Shown piece after piece: positions 1-9,081 of a DNA stretch of 64,000 bases. The stretch lies in the NCBI RefSeq assembly GCF_002240225.1, contig NZ_CP022584.1, forward strand, positions 62,001 to 126,000, read 5' to 3'. Each line of letters begins with the position of its first letter. Position 1 is the first letter of the stretch. The position numbers and the translations under genes are program-made. The notes under the pieces are model-generated. The model was not told the DNA's origin. It worked only from the letters and a program-made list of their open reading frames with translations, and ran no database searches. The stretch comes from Paenibacillus physcomitrellae (GTDB lineage: Bacteria; Bacillota; Bacilli; Paenibacillales; Paenibacillaceae).

Positions 1-371
<371 letters not shown>

Positions 372-401
372 TCTCGCTTTGTCACATGAGTTTCACAGAC
401 T

Positions 402-431
402 ATGGCATTTTAACTTCAATTCTCGTATAAT
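402..431 (+). promoter_or_regulatory. Candidate sigma-A promoter for acpP
   Basis: The -35-like ATGGCA (402-407, four of six consensus bases) is 18 bases from a perfect TATAAT (426-431). Transcription would begin near 437, only about 15 bases before the acpP start, so the leader would be little more than the ribosome binding site. This is inferred from motif match only. Confidence 0.5.
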
Positions 432-452
432 ACCATGGAGGAGGTGAACCGG

Positions 453-686
453 ATGTCCGATGTATTTGAACGCGTAAAACGCATCGTTGTGGACCGTTTG
501 GGTGCCGACGAGGCTGAAGTTACGCTTGAAGCGTCTTTCAAAGACGATTTGGGTGCTGATTCTCTCGACGTAGTTGAATTGGTTATGGAACTCGAAGACG
601 AATTCGATCTGGAAATTTCAGATGAAGATGCAGAGAAGATTACGACCGTAGGTGAAGTTGTAAATTACATACAATCTCATACCTAA
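453..686 (+). CDS. acpP: Acyl carrier protein
   Basis: A 77-residue acyl carrier protein that holds growing acyl chains on a phosphopantetheine arm in the cytosol. The attachment serine is Ser37 in the conserved GADSLD motif, and the protein is highly acidic, as expected. I chose ATG 453 because GGAGGTG (about 439-446) sits just upstream. An earlier in-frame ATG at 435 would put that ribosome binding site inside the gene. It lies between fabG and fabF and has its own promoter-like sequence. Length and motif fit the family, so confidence is very high. Confidence 0.98.
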   Translation: MSDVFERVKRIVVDRLGADEAEVTLEASFKDDLGADSLDVVELVMELEDEFDLEISDEDAEKITTVGEVVNYIQSHT

Positions 687-695
687 GTCATCTAA

Positions 696-729
696 AAGTC
701 CCGTACCTCCTTTTTAGTAGGCGGGACTT
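696..729 (+). terminator. Hairpin after acpP, probable terminator
   Basis: An 8-base-pair perfect stem (AAGTCCCG at 696-703 with CGGGACTT at 722-729) encloses an 18-base loop and is followed by a weak T-rich stretch. It may act as a partial terminator or a 3' stabiliser that separates abundant acpP message from fabF. Confidence 0.6.
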
Positions 730-826
730 CTCCTCATTTTTATCGCATTTTTCACAACAGGTTCACAAGAATAAAACTAATAATGACGACAATATTGCAC
801 ATGACGTCTATACGAGGTGAGTGTGT

Positions 827-2065
827 TTGAAGCATAGAGTAGTAGTAACAGGCATGGGAGTTGTAACGGCTCTCGGAGAAGACCTGAATACGCTGTGGGA
901 CAATCTGATGGCAGGCAAGTCGGGCGTCAGCCTGATTGAAGCGTTTGATGTCAGCGATTATCCTACCCGTATTGCGGCTTCCGCCAAAGATTTTAACCCG
1001 GAAAATTATATGGATCGTAAGGAAGCGCGCAAAATGGACCGTTTTGTTCAGTTTGCGGTTGCTGCCGGCTCCATGGCTATGAAAGACAGCGGTCTGGACA
1101 TCGGCAGCAATGTCGATGCAGAACGAATCGGCGTTTCTATCGGTTCTGGCATCGGTGGTCTGGGCACCTGGGAAGATCAACATAATATTTTGCTTGAAAA
1201 AGGCCCGAAACGGGTCAGCCCGTTCTTTATTCCGATGATGATCGCCAATATGGCATCCGGTCAAATGTCGATCATGTTCGGAGCTAAAGGACCGAATACT
1301 ACTCAGGTTACAGCGTGCGCAACCGGCAGCCATGCTATCGGCGATTCCATGCGGCTGATCCAGCGCGGAGACGCAGATGTGATGATCTGCGGCGGAGCGG
1401 AAGCGACGATCCGTCCAACGGGTCTTGCCGGCTTCTGTTCGATGCGCGCCATGTCGACCCGTAATGATGAACCTGAGAAAGCGAGCCGTCCGTTTGACGT
1501 GGATCGCGACGGTTTCGTCATGGGCGAAGGGTCAGGGGTTCTGGTATTGGAATCGCTGGAGCATGCCCAAGCGCGGGGAGCGAGGATCTATGCTGAAGTG
1601 ATTGGCTACGGCTTGAGCGGCGATGCTCATCATATGACTGAGCCTGATCCGGACGGTGCGGCCCGCTGCATGAAGATGGCGATTCGTGATGCCGGCATCG
1701 ATCCTAGCGAGATCGATTATATCAATGCCCACGGAACATCGACGCCTGTAGGCGACCGTTCCGAAACGAAAGCGGTTAAAGCGGCCCTTGGCGAGCATGC
1801 CTATAAAGTGGCTGTAAGTTCGACGAAGTCGATGACGGGGCATTTGCTTGGCGCCGCTGGCGGTGTCGAGGCGGTAATTTGCGGATTGGCCTTGAATCAT
1901 GGCGTAATTCCTCCGACAATCAACCTGGACAACCAGGATCCGGAATGTGACCTGGATTATGTTCCCAACACACCAAGACAGGCTGATTTGAAAGTGGTTA
2001 TGTCGAACTCCTTCGGTTTTGGCGGCCATAACGCCACCATTATTCTGAAGAAATTTGAAGCGTAA
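827..2065 (+). CDS. fabF: 3-oxoacyl-[ACP] synthase II FabF
   Basis: Beta-ketoacyl-ACP synthase II condenses malonyl-ACP with acyl-ACP during chain elongation. The predicted protein has 412 residues, the usual family length. The thiolase-fold catalytic triad is visible: Cys about 164 in TACATGS, His in [11 protein letters not shown] and His in GHLLGAAG. The start is taken as TTG 827, seven bases after GAGGTG (814-819). A GTG at 821 directly abuts that ribosome binding site and adds only two residues. The next gene, rnc, follows after 14 bases, so the two are probably co-transcribed. Confidence 0.97.
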   Translation: MKHRVVVTGMGVVTALGEDLNTLWDNLMAGKSGVSLIEAFDVSDYPTRIAASAKDFNPENYMDRKEARKMDRFVQFAVAAGSMAMKDSGLDIGSNVDAERIGVSIGSGIGGLGTWEDQHNILLEKGPKRVSPFFIPMMIANMASGQMSIMFGAKGPNTTQVTACATGSHAIGDSMRLIQRGDADVMICGGAEATIRPTGLAGFCSMRAMSTRNDEPEKASRPFDVDRDGFVMGEGSGVLVLESLEHAQARGARIYAEVIGYGLSGDAHHMTEPDPDGAARCMKMAIRDAGIDPSEIDYINAHGTSTPVGDRSETKAVKAALGEHAYKVAVSSTKSMTGHLLGAAGGVEAVICGLALNHGVIPPTINLDNQDPECDLDYVPNTPRQADLKVVMSNSFGFGGHNATIILKKFEA

Positions 2066-2079
2066 GGGAGTTTAGTCTG

Positions 2080-2781
2080 TTGAATGGAGATCTGAAGCAA
2101 TTACAGCATAAACTTCATATTCAGTTCCACGACCGGCAGCTGCTGAAACAGGCTTTCACCCATGCGTCTTATGTGAATGAACATCGGTTCAACCAGCACG
2201 CCGATAATGAACGGCTCGAATTTCTGGGTGATGCTGTGCTGGAGCTGACCGTTTCGGAATACCTGTACCGACTGTTTCCGGATCGTCCGGAAGGAGAATT
2301 AACCAAACTTCGGGCGGCCATTGTCTGCGAACCGTCATTGGTGAAGCTGGCGGAAAGTCTGGAGTTCGGGCAATATGTGCTGCTTGGCAAAGGTGAAGAG
2401 CTGACCGGCGGACGAACTAGACCCGCGCTGCTTGCGGATGTGTTCGAATCGTTTGTAGGTGCCCTTTATCTTGATCAAGGACTTGAAAAGGTCAAAGCCT
2501 TTCTGAATCAGCATGTTTTTCCGAAACTGGAGCTTGGCGGCGGCAAAATGCAAATCACGGACTACAAAACGGAATTGCAGGAGCTCACCCAGCATCATAA
2601 TCTGGGGGCGCTTGAATACCGGATTGTTGAGGAACGCGGGCCGGCTCATGAACGGGAATTTGTATCTGAGGTTTTCATGGAAGGACGGAGTCTGGGCCGG
2701 GGAACCGGACGCTCCAAGAAGGAAGCGGAGCAGCAGGCTGCTGCAGTCGCGCTGAAAGAGCTTAGCTCGATTGAACAATAA
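2080..2781 (+). CDS. rnc: Ribonuclease III
   Basis: A double-strand-specific endoribonuclease that matures rRNA and processes mRNA and small RNA duplexes. It has 233 residues. The N-terminal RNase III domain carries the signature [14 protein letters not shown] with metal-binding Glu47 and Asp51, plus Asp120 and Glu123 in [10 protein letters not shown]-terminal double-stranded RNA-binding domain covers about residues 162-231. The start is TTG 2080, nine bases after AAGGGAG. The gene precedes smc and ftsY, as in Bacillus, and a strong terminator follows it. Confidence 0.97.
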   Translation: MNGDLKQLQHKLHIQFHDRQLLKQAFTHASYVNEHRFNQHADNERLEFLGDAVLELTVSEYLYRLFPDRPEGELTKLRAAIVCEPSLVKLAESLEFGQYVLLGKGEELTGGRTRPALLADVFESFVGALYLDQGLEKVKAFLNQHVFPKLELGGGKMQITDYKTELQELTQHHNLGALEYRIVEERGPAHEREFVSEVFMEGRSLGRGTGRSKKEAEQQAAAVALKELSSIEQ

Positions 2782-2788
2782 GCGGAAG

Positions 2789-2819
2789 GCGCCTTCTCTT
2801 TAAGAGAGGGCGCTTTTTT
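2789..2819 (+). terminator. Rho-independent terminator after rnc
   Basis: A 10-base-pair stem (2789-2798 with 2804-2813, one G:T pair) has a five-base loop and is followed directly by six T residues. It would end the acpP-fabF-rnc transcript before smc. Confidence 0.88.
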
Positions 2820-2961
2820 GCTTCCCTTGGCCCCCATTGAGAGTAACTGTCCAAAAGGCGGCCAGTCCCTGCGGGATATCCGCTTCTGATTTTATTGCAG
2901 CGAATGTCCAAAAGTGGTGGAATCCTGTGGTACAATAGGCTTTAGAGGTGATCTGGAACGT

Positions 2962-5900
2962 ATGTTTTTGAAGAGGATAGAATTGGCCGGTTTTAAATCG
3001 TTTGCCGATAAAACGGAAATGGAATTTGTCCGCGGCATTACAGCCGTAGTGGGACCCAATGGAAGCGGGAAAAGCAACATTTCCGACGGCATCCGCTGGG
3101 TGCTCGGCGAACAAAGCGCCAAGTCGCTGCGCGGCGGCAAAATGGAGGATATTATTTTTGCCGGCAGTGACGCGCGTAAAGCTGTCAATTATGGAGAAGT
3201 ATCCCTGACGCTGGATAATAGCGATCAGGCGCTGCCGCTGGATTTCAGCGAGGTAACCGTTACCCGCCGTGTTCACCGCAGCGGAGACAGCGAATATTTG
3301 ATCAACAAACAGCCCTGCCGTCTGAAGGATATTACGGAGCTGTTTATGGATACGGGCATCGGTAAGGAAGCCTATTCGATTATTGGACAAGGCCGGATCG
3401 AAGAGATTTTGAGCACACGTTCAGAGGATCGTCGGGGCATCTTTGAAGAGGCCTCGGGTATTGTGAAATACAAATCGCGTAAAAGAGAAGCGCGCAGGAA
3501 ACTCGATGATACCGAGCAGAATTTGCTGCGGATTCATGACCTGGTTACCGAGCTTGAGGACCAGATCGGACCGCTTAAGGAGCAGTCGGAGAAAGCCCTG
3601 CATTATAAAGAACTGCGCAGTCAGCTTAAAGATAAAGAGATCTCCCTGTACATCTATCAAATCGAGCAGATCCACAAATCCTGGAGCGAAGCGAATAACA
3701 AGCTCGAATCGCTGCGCGAGGAGCAGGCGGGTCTGGCGGCGATTGTTTCGGCTCATGATGCCAAACTGGAGACTGAGCGTACTGCCCTTCGCAAAGTCGA
3801 AGAAGAGCTGGAAGAACTGCAGCGCAGCTTGCTGCAATACAGCGAGAACTTTGAGAAAAGCGAGGGCTACCGTGAGGTTCTTAAAGAGCGCCACAAGAAT
3901 CTGACGCAGAATCGTCAGCAGCTGTCAGAGACACTGGGCGCCAGCGAAGAGATTTTCAAGCGCAGAATGGAAGAATTCGAATATGTGAAGCAGAAATATG
4001 AGACGGCCAAAGCCAGTCTGGAAGAAGTCCGGGCCGTGCTTGCAGCCGAAGAGGCCAAGCTTGTCGGCGTGACCGGCGGGATCAGCAGTGCCCAGGAAGA
4101 AGCTTTGAAAGGTGAACTGCTGCGGATTATGAACGATATGGCTCAGGCGCGAAATGATATTCGCAGCGGTGAGCAGCAGAAGGAAGCGGTGCAGCGCAGA
4201 ATGTCCCGCGCCGAGCAGGACGGTACCAAGTGGCGGGAGGAGCAGGCCAGGCTGATGGCCGCTAAGCAGGAGCTCGAGAAGGTGCTGCAGCGTCATGCTA
4301 AGGAAATCTCCGAGCTGCGGAGCGGTTATATTGCGGGCAGTGAGAAGGTTCATTCCCTGCAGAAGCTGATGGAGGAAAGCCGTGAGAATCTGCGGCGCTG
4401 GGAGCAGAAGCGTGAAGCCTTGGCGTCCCGCCGCGACACGATGAAGGAAATGCAGGACGATTACGACGGTTTTCAGCATGGAGTTAAAGAGGTGCTGAAG
4501 GCGGCACGCAAGTCGGTTCTCCACGGGGTGCACGGTGCGGTAGCCGAGCTGATGAATGTACCGGAGAAAATCGAACTTGCGGTAGAGACGGCGCTGGGAG
4601 CAGCCATGCAGCATATTGTCATGGAGAATGAGCAGGTGTCCCGTCAGGCGATCACGTTCTTGAAACAGCGCCAGCTTGGCCGTGCGACATTCCTGCCGCT
4701 TGATGTCATCAGACCGCGGCATATTTCAGAAAATGATAAACGAAGTGTAGAGCAAATGGAAGGATTCGTTGGTGTAGGCGCTGATCTCGTAGGTTTCGAG
4801 CCCAAATATGCCTCTATTATCGGCAGTTTGCTAGGCAGCGTCATTATCGCCGAGAATCTGGAGAATGCCAATAAAATGGCGGCTCGTGTACAATATCGTT
4901 TCCGGGTAGTAACGCTTGAAGGCGACGTCGTCAATGCCGGCGGTTCGATGACCGGCGGCAGCCAGCATCGCAAGAACAGCAATCTGCTCGGTAGAAACCG
5001 CCAATTGGAGCAGCTGGATGCTGATATTAAGCAGGGCGAAGCCATGATTGCCCAGCTCCGGAAAAGCTTGACTGATTTGCGCGATCAGATTCAGGAGGCA
5101 GAAAACGAGCTCGAACGGCTCCGTGAGGCCGGTGACCGCAAGCGCGGCGAGGAGCAGACTGCGGCGGGCGATCTTAAGCAGCTGGAACACGAATATCGCC
5201 ATGTGACGGAGCAATTTGAGCTTTACGGCCGTGAGCAGGGTGACTACGTTAAAGAGACCGAAGAATTGGACAAGGCCGTCAAAACGGCAGCCGAGAAGCT
5301 GCTGCAGCTTGAAGCCGAGGAACGTAAGGTTCAGCAGTCAATTGAAGCCGCTGAATTTGCCCGCAAGGCAAGCGAGTCGGCCAAAGAAGAGCTGCAATCC
5401 CAATTAACGGATTTGAAGATTCGCGAGGGCAAGCTGGAGCAGGAGACTTTATCGCTTGAGGATCGTTTTACGCGCCTGGAAGAAGAAGTCACTTCCCGCA
5501 AGCGGGAACTGGAGCAGAACCGCCGTATTTTGAAATCGATTGAGCAAGATCTGAAGCATAATGAAGAAGAAAGTGTGCGTCAGACCGAACAATTGAACGT
5601 TAATAAAATTAAGAAGCAGAGCACAAGTGAAGAGCTGGATCTAAAGCGGGCTTCCCGTGCTGCTTTGTCCCGCAAGCTTGAGGAAGGCGAAAGCGAAACG
5701 AAGGAGCAGCGGGCCGCGCTGAAGAGCGTGGATGAAAAGCTGCTGCAGACCGAAATTCAGGCGAACCGTCTTGACGTGGAGCTCGATAACATTTTGAAGA
5801 AACTGCTGGATGATTACGAGCTGACTTATGAGCGGGCCAAACAGCTTTACGCTGTGCCGGAAGACGCGGAACAGACCCAGGCAGCCGTTCGGGAGCTTAA

Positions 5901-6531
5901 GCGGGCCATTTCGGCCTTGGGCGAAGTGAACCTGGGAGCGATCGAGGAATACGAGCGGGTGTCCGAGCGGTATGAATTCCTGAATGAACAGAAAAACGAC
6001 CTCGTTGAAGCGAAATCCGCTTTATACCTGGTCATTAAAGAGATGGATGAAGAGATGGCCAAACGCTTCAAGTCGACATTTGATGCCATCCGTAAGGAAT
6101 TTGTGATTGTATTTGCGAAGCTGTTTGGCGGCGGACGGGCCGATCTGGTGCTGATGGACCCGGACAACCTGCTGGAAACCGGGATCGACATCGTCGCTCA
6201 GCCGCCAGGGAAGAAACTGCAAAATCTGCAGCTCCTGTCCGGCGGAGAACGGGCTTTGACAGCGATGGCATTGCTGTTTGCCATTTTGCAGGTCAAACCT
6301 GTGCCGTTCTGTGTGCTGGATGAAGTTGAGGCCGCTCTGGACGAAGCGAATGTGGTTCGTTTCGCCGAATACCTGAGAGAATTCTCCGAACAGACCCAGT
6401 TTATTGTGGTCACTCACCGTAAGGGAACGATGGAGGAAGCGGATGTTCTTTATGGCGTGACCATGGAGGAAGGCGGGGTATCGAAGCTGGTATCCGTCAA
6501 GCTGGAGGATGAAGAGGCTGAAATTGCTTAA
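2962..6531 (+). CDS. smc: Chromosome segregation ATPase SMC
   Basis: The condensin ATPase that, with ScpA and ScpB, compacts and segregates the chromosome. It has 1189 residues, close to the B. subtilis protein. In order: an N-terminal head with Walker A GPNGSGKSN (31-39), a long Glu/Lys/Gln-rich coiled coil, a hinge around residues 500-670, a second coiled coil, and a C-terminal head with signature LSGGERA (from 1092) and Walker B ending in D1120-E1121. ATG 2962 is chosen because AGAGGTG lies 11 bases upstream and MFLKRIELAGFKSF is the family N-terminus. ScpA and ScpB are not in the window. Confidence 0.98.
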   Translation: MFLKRIELAGFKSFADKTEMEFVRGITAVVGPNGSGKSNISDGIRWVLGEQSAKSLRGGKMEDIIFAGSDARKAVNYGEVSLTLDNSDQALPLDFSEVTVTRRVHRSGDSEYLINKQPCRLKDITELFMDTGIGKEAYSIIGQGRIEEILSTRSEDRRGIFEEASGIVKYKSRKREARRKLDDTEQNLLRIHDLVTELEDQIGPLKEQSEKALHYKELRSQLKDKEISLYIYQIEQIHKSWSEANNKLESLREEQAGLAAIVSAHDAKLETERTALRKVEEELEELQRSLLQYSENFEKSEGYREVLKERHKNLTQNRQQLSETLGASEEIFKRRMEEFEYVKQKYETAKASLEEVRAVLAAEEAKLVGVTGGISSAQEEALKGELLRIMNDMAQARNDIRSGEQQKEAVQRRMSRAEQDGTKWREEQARLMAAKQELEKVLQRHAKEISELRSGYIAGSEKVHSLQKLMEESRENLRRWEQKREALASRRDTMKEMQDDYDGFQHGVKEVLKAARKSVLHGVHGAVAELMNVPEKIELAVETALGAAMQHIVMENEQVSRQAITFLKQRQLGRATFLPLDVIRPRHISENDKRSVEQMEGFVGVGADLVGFEPKYASIIGSLLGSVIIAENLENANKMAARVQYRFRVVTLEGDVVNAGGSMTGGSQHRKNSNLLGRNRQLEQLDADIKQGEAMIAQLRKSLTDLRDQIQEAENELERLREAGDRKRGEEQTAAGDLKQLEHEYRHVTEQFELYGREQGDYVKETEELDKAVKTAAEKLLQLEAEERKVQQSIEAAEFARKASESAKEELQSQLTDLKIREGKLEQETLSLEDRFTRLEEEVTSRKRELEQNRRILKSIEQDLKHNEEESVRQTEQLNVNKIKKQSTSEELDLKRASRAALSRKLEEGESETKEQRAALKSVDEKLLQTEIQANRLDVELDNILKKLLDDYELTYERAKQLYAVPEDAEQTQAAVRELKRAISALGEVNLGAIEEYERVSERYEFLNEQKNDLVEAKSALYLVIKEMDEEMAKRFKSTFDAIRKEFVIVFAKLFGGGRADLVLMDPDNLLETGIDIVAQPPGKKLQNLQLLSGGERALTAMALLFAILQVKPVPFCVLDEVEAALDEANVVRFAEYLREFSEQTQFIVVTHRKGTMEEADVLYGVTMEEGGVSKLVSVKLEDEEAEIA

Positions 6532-6653
6532 CCGTCTATAGAATGTCATAATGTAGATAGGAACCTATTTTCGGCCAATTGGATAAAATATTAGAGGGAT
6601 CCGTTCCATTTTCGCTTGGCAGCGGATTTGGACGGAGATGTAGGAGGATATAA

Positions 6654-7673
6654 ATGAGTTTCTTCAAGAAACTGAGAGAAAGCATTTCATCCAAGACGGA
6701 ATCTGTAACGCGTCAGTTTAAAGAAGGTTTGGAGAAAAGCCGTAAAGGTTTCGTCGAAAAAGTCGCGGAGCTCGTTACCCGGCGCAAGAAGATTGACGAG
6801 GAATTTTTCGAAGAGCTGGAGGAAATCCTGATCGGCGCCGACGTTGGCGTGAACACGGTCATGGAGTTGATTGACGACCTGCGCAAGGAAGTCAAGCAGA
6901 GCAAAATTGAAGACGCTGCGGAGCTTCAGCCGATATTGTCGGAGAAGATCCGAGGGCTGCTGCGCGGGGATGAGGATAATTCTATTCACCTGAACCCGGA
7001 CGGCATTACCGTCATTTTGTTTGTCGGCGTTAACGGCGTCGGCAAAACGACCACGATCGGCAAGCTGGCGCACCGCTACAAGCAGCAGGGCAAGAAAGTG
7101 CTGATGGCGGCGGGCGATACGTTCCGTGCAGGCGCGATCGAGCAGCTGGAGGTTTGGGGGCAGCGCGTAGGTGTTGACGTGATCAAGCAGCAGGCCGGCT
7201 CCGATCCGGCTGCGGTCATGTTTGACGCGGTGCAGGCGGCGAAGCAGCGCGGCGCGGATATTTTGCTTTGCGATACGGCTGGACGTCTGCAGAACAAAAC
7301 GAATCTGATGGAAGAGCTGAACAAAATTTACCGCGTCATTCAGCGCGAAATTCCGGGTGCTCCTCATGAGGTGCTGATGGTGCTGGACGCTACAACCGGG
7401 CAGAATGCGCTGAGCCAGGCGAAGCTGTTCGGTGAAAAAAGCGGCGTAACCGGCCTGGTGCTCACCAAGCTGGACGGAACAGCCAAAGGCGGTATTGTCG
7501 TTGCGATCCGTCAAGAGCTGAGCCTGCCGGTCAAATTTGTCGGTTTGGGTGAGAAGATGGACGATCTGCAGGAGTTTGATTCTGAACAGTTTGTTCATGG
7601 CCTGTTCGCAGGATTGATTGACGAATCGGAAGAAGATGAAAGTGAAGAAGAGGCGGCGAATTCTAACGTTTAA
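6654..7673 (+). CDS. ftsY: Signal recognition particle receptor FtsY
   Basis: The SRP receptor GTPase that docks Ffh-ribosome complexes at the membrane for co-translational insertion. It has 339 residues: an amphipathic charged N-terminus, an N helical bundle, and a G domain with P-loop GVNGVGKTT (125-133), DTAGR and TKLDGTAKGG. The acidic membrane-interacting A domain of enterobacterial FtsY is reduced to a short basic N-terminus, as in other Gram-positives; the C-terminus carries an acidic tail. Its partner Ffh is encoded 1.4 kb downstream. ATG 6654 follows AGGAGG by six bases. Confidence 0.97.
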   Translation: MSFFKKLRESISSKTESVTRQFKEGLEKSRKGFVEKVAELVTRRKKIDEEFFEELEEILIGADVGVNTVMELIDDLRKEVKQSKIEDAAELQPILSEKIRGLLRGDEDNSIHLNPDGITVILFVGVNGVGKTTTIGKLAHRYKQQGKKVLMAAGDTFRAGAIEQLEVWGQRVGVDVIKQQAGSDPAAVMFDAVQAAKQRGADILLCDTAGRLQNKTNLMEELNKIYRVIQREIPGAPHEVLMVLDATTGQNALSQAKLFGEKSGVTGLVLTKLDGTAKGGIVVAIRQELSLPVKFVGLGEKMDDLQEFDSEQFVHGLFAGLIDESEEDESEEEAANSNV

Positions 7674-7695
7674 TGTGGACTGTCGTTCATTTGGT

Positions 7696-7727
7696 AAGGT
7701 AATCCCGGTAATAACCGGGATTACCTT
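7696..7727 (+). terminator. Long perfect hairpin after ftsY
   Basis: A perfect 14-base-pair stem (7696-7709 with 7714-7727) with a four-base loop lies 22 bases after the ftsY stop. Only a broken T run follows. It probably terminates smc-ftsY transcription and could also function on the other strand. Confidence 0.75.
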
Positions 7728-7785
7728 TATCATTTTGATGCCGTGGCGAAGCGTCCACGCAGCATAAGGAAAGGAAGTGGGAAAT

Positions 7786-8433
7786 ATGGCTAATACGCAT
7801 ACATTTTCAAGGCGGGAGGAAATGGCCAACGCGGTTACGCATGGCGTTGGTGCATTGCTCAGTGTGGTCGCTCTGGTTCTGCTGATCGTTTTTGCAAGTT
7901 TGAAAGGAACGACCTGGCATGTAGTCAGCTTCACGGTTTACGGGGTCAGCATGCTTCTGCTGTATTCCTGCTCAACACTTGTTCACGGATTAAAGGAGGG
8001 GCGGGCCAAGGATTTATTTGAAATCTTTGACCATTCCTCCATCTATTTATTTATTGCCGGCACCTACACGCCGTTCCTGCTGGTGGCGACCCGGGGGCCG
8101 CTGAGCTGGACCTTGTTCGGCATCGTTTGGGGGATCGCCGCTGTAGGCGTTGTGTTCAAGGCCTTTTTCGTCAAAAGGTTCCTGTTCATGTCCACGTTGT
8201 TCTACCTCGGCATGGGCTGGCTGATTGTGCTGATATGGCCGGAGCTTACGGCTGCGGTGCCGACGCCGGGAATGATGCTCTTGATGGTGGGGGGCGCACT
8301 CTACACGCTCGGGACTTTGTTTTATGTATGGCGGGGGTTCCCTTACCACCATGCGGTTTGGCATCTGTTTGTGCTTGGCGGTAGTGTGCTGCATTTTCTC
8401 GCGGTTTTGCTGTATTTGCTTCCTTGGCATTAA
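7786..8433 (+). CDS. Hemolysin III family (TrhA/YqfA-like) membrane protein
   Basis: A 215-residue integral membrane protein of the hemolysin III branch of the PAQR superfamily. Seven hydrophobic segments can be read, with family motifs NAVTHGVGA near the N-terminus, FDHSSIYLFIAGTYTPF in the middle and the histidine-rich FPYHHAVWHLFVLGGS near the C-terminus. These histidines and the HSS region form the presumed metal site. Members are linked to membrane energetics or lipid homeostasis; cytolytic activity should not be assumed. ATG 7786 follows AAGGAAGTGG; a GTG at 7777 is inside that site. The gene is inserted between ftsY and ylxM, flanked by its own hairpins. Confidence 0.9.
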   Translation: MANTHTFSRREEMANAVTHGVGALLSVVALVLLIVFASLKGTTWHVVSFTVYGVSMLLLYSCSTLVHGLKEGRAKDLFEIFDHSSIYLFIAGTYTPFLLVATRGPLSWTLFGIVWGIAAVGVVFKAFFVKRFLFMSTLFYLGMGWLIVLIWPELTAAVPTPGMMLLMVGGALYTLGTLFYVWRGFPYHHAVWHLFVLGGSVLHFLAVLLYLLPWH

Positions 8434-8512
8434 GGCGGAGGCCAATCCGTGTGTGTGCGGCGTGCGGCGGCTGTGCCGATTTCACCCCTCACTAACTTCA
8501 TAATTCCTATAA

Positions 8513-8550
8513 AAAGAAGATGTTAAGGTTTTTCGCTTGACATCTTCTTT
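8513..8550. terminator. 15-bp hairpin overlapping the next promoter
   Basis: A 15-base-pair stem (8513-8527 with 8536-8550, one G:T pair) has an eight-base loop. The A/T-rich outer arms make it terminator-like in both directions. The -35 box of the ylxM promoter lies inside the 3' arm, so the element may also have a regulatory role. Confidence 0.7.
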
Positions 8551-8565
8551 GCTGTTTTGTATGAT
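8537..8565 (+). promoter_or_regulatory. Sigma-A promoter for ylxM-ffh
   Basis: TTGACA (8537-8542), a 17-base spacer and TATGAT (8560-8565) match the vegetative consensus at 11 of 12 positions. The expected start is near 8572, about 50 bases before ylxM. The -35 box is embedded in the preceding hairpin. Confidence 0.8.
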
Positions 8566-8621
8566 AAGAAACGTTGGTTGCCTATGTAAAGTGATTTTCC
8601 TTGACGGAGGGAGTGCCCGAA

Positions 8622-8975
8622 GTGAGTCAGGAGAATAGGCTGGAGAAGACAAACAGAGTCAATCTGTTATTTGACTTCTATGAACTTTTGCTGACAGAGA
8701 AGCAGCAGACGTTCCTTAAATATTATTTCCATGACGATTTCTCATTAGGAGAAATCGCCGCTGAATTCGAGATTAGCCGCCAGGCGGTATATGAACATAT
8801 CAAACGGGCTGAACAGATGCTGGAAGCTTACGAGCAGAAGCTGGGGCTGCTGGCTAAACAGCAGAAAGCGGATGAGGATCTCATCCGGCTGGAGAAGCTG
8901 CTTGAGGGCAGTGAGCTTTCGTCCGCCGATAAAGAACAGGCATTAACCATCATCAAAGATCTGCAGTCTTTGTAG
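8622..8975 (+). CDS. ylxM: YlxM, helix-turn-helix SRP-associated protein
   Basis: A 117-residue protein of the YlxM/p13-like family, encoded directly before ffh in Firmicutes and reported in streptococci to associate with the signal recognition particle. The N-terminal half contains a sigma-region-4-like helix-turn-helix ([20 protein letters not shown]); the C-terminal half is a charged helical region. GTG 8622 is chosen because GGAGGG (8606-8611) lies ten bases upstream; TTG 8601 and GTG 8613 are too close to or before that site. ffh follows after 106 bases. Confidence 0.93.
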   Translation: MSQENRLEKTNRVNLLFDFYELLLTEKQQTFLKYYFHDDFSLGEIAAEFEISRQAVYEHIKRAEQMLEAYEQKLGLLAKQQKADEDLIRLEKLLEGSELSSADKEQALTIIKDLQSL

Positions 8976-9081
8976 TTCGAAGCTGCAGGCTTAAGAAATT
9001 GGCCTGTAAACAAGCATTAAGTTACAATAAGAGACATGAACGCAGAAACAGATAGCATTCAGGAAAGTGAGGTGACCGGAA

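Noticed and set aside
6687..7934. 415-codon minus-strand frame opposite ftsY
   Set aside because: It is antisense to a certain gene, crosses the ftsY terminator and shows no domain.
7786..8433. Hemolysin III as a virulence haemolysin
   Set aside because: The family name is historical; members are widespread membrane proteins and nothing here supports cytolytic activity.
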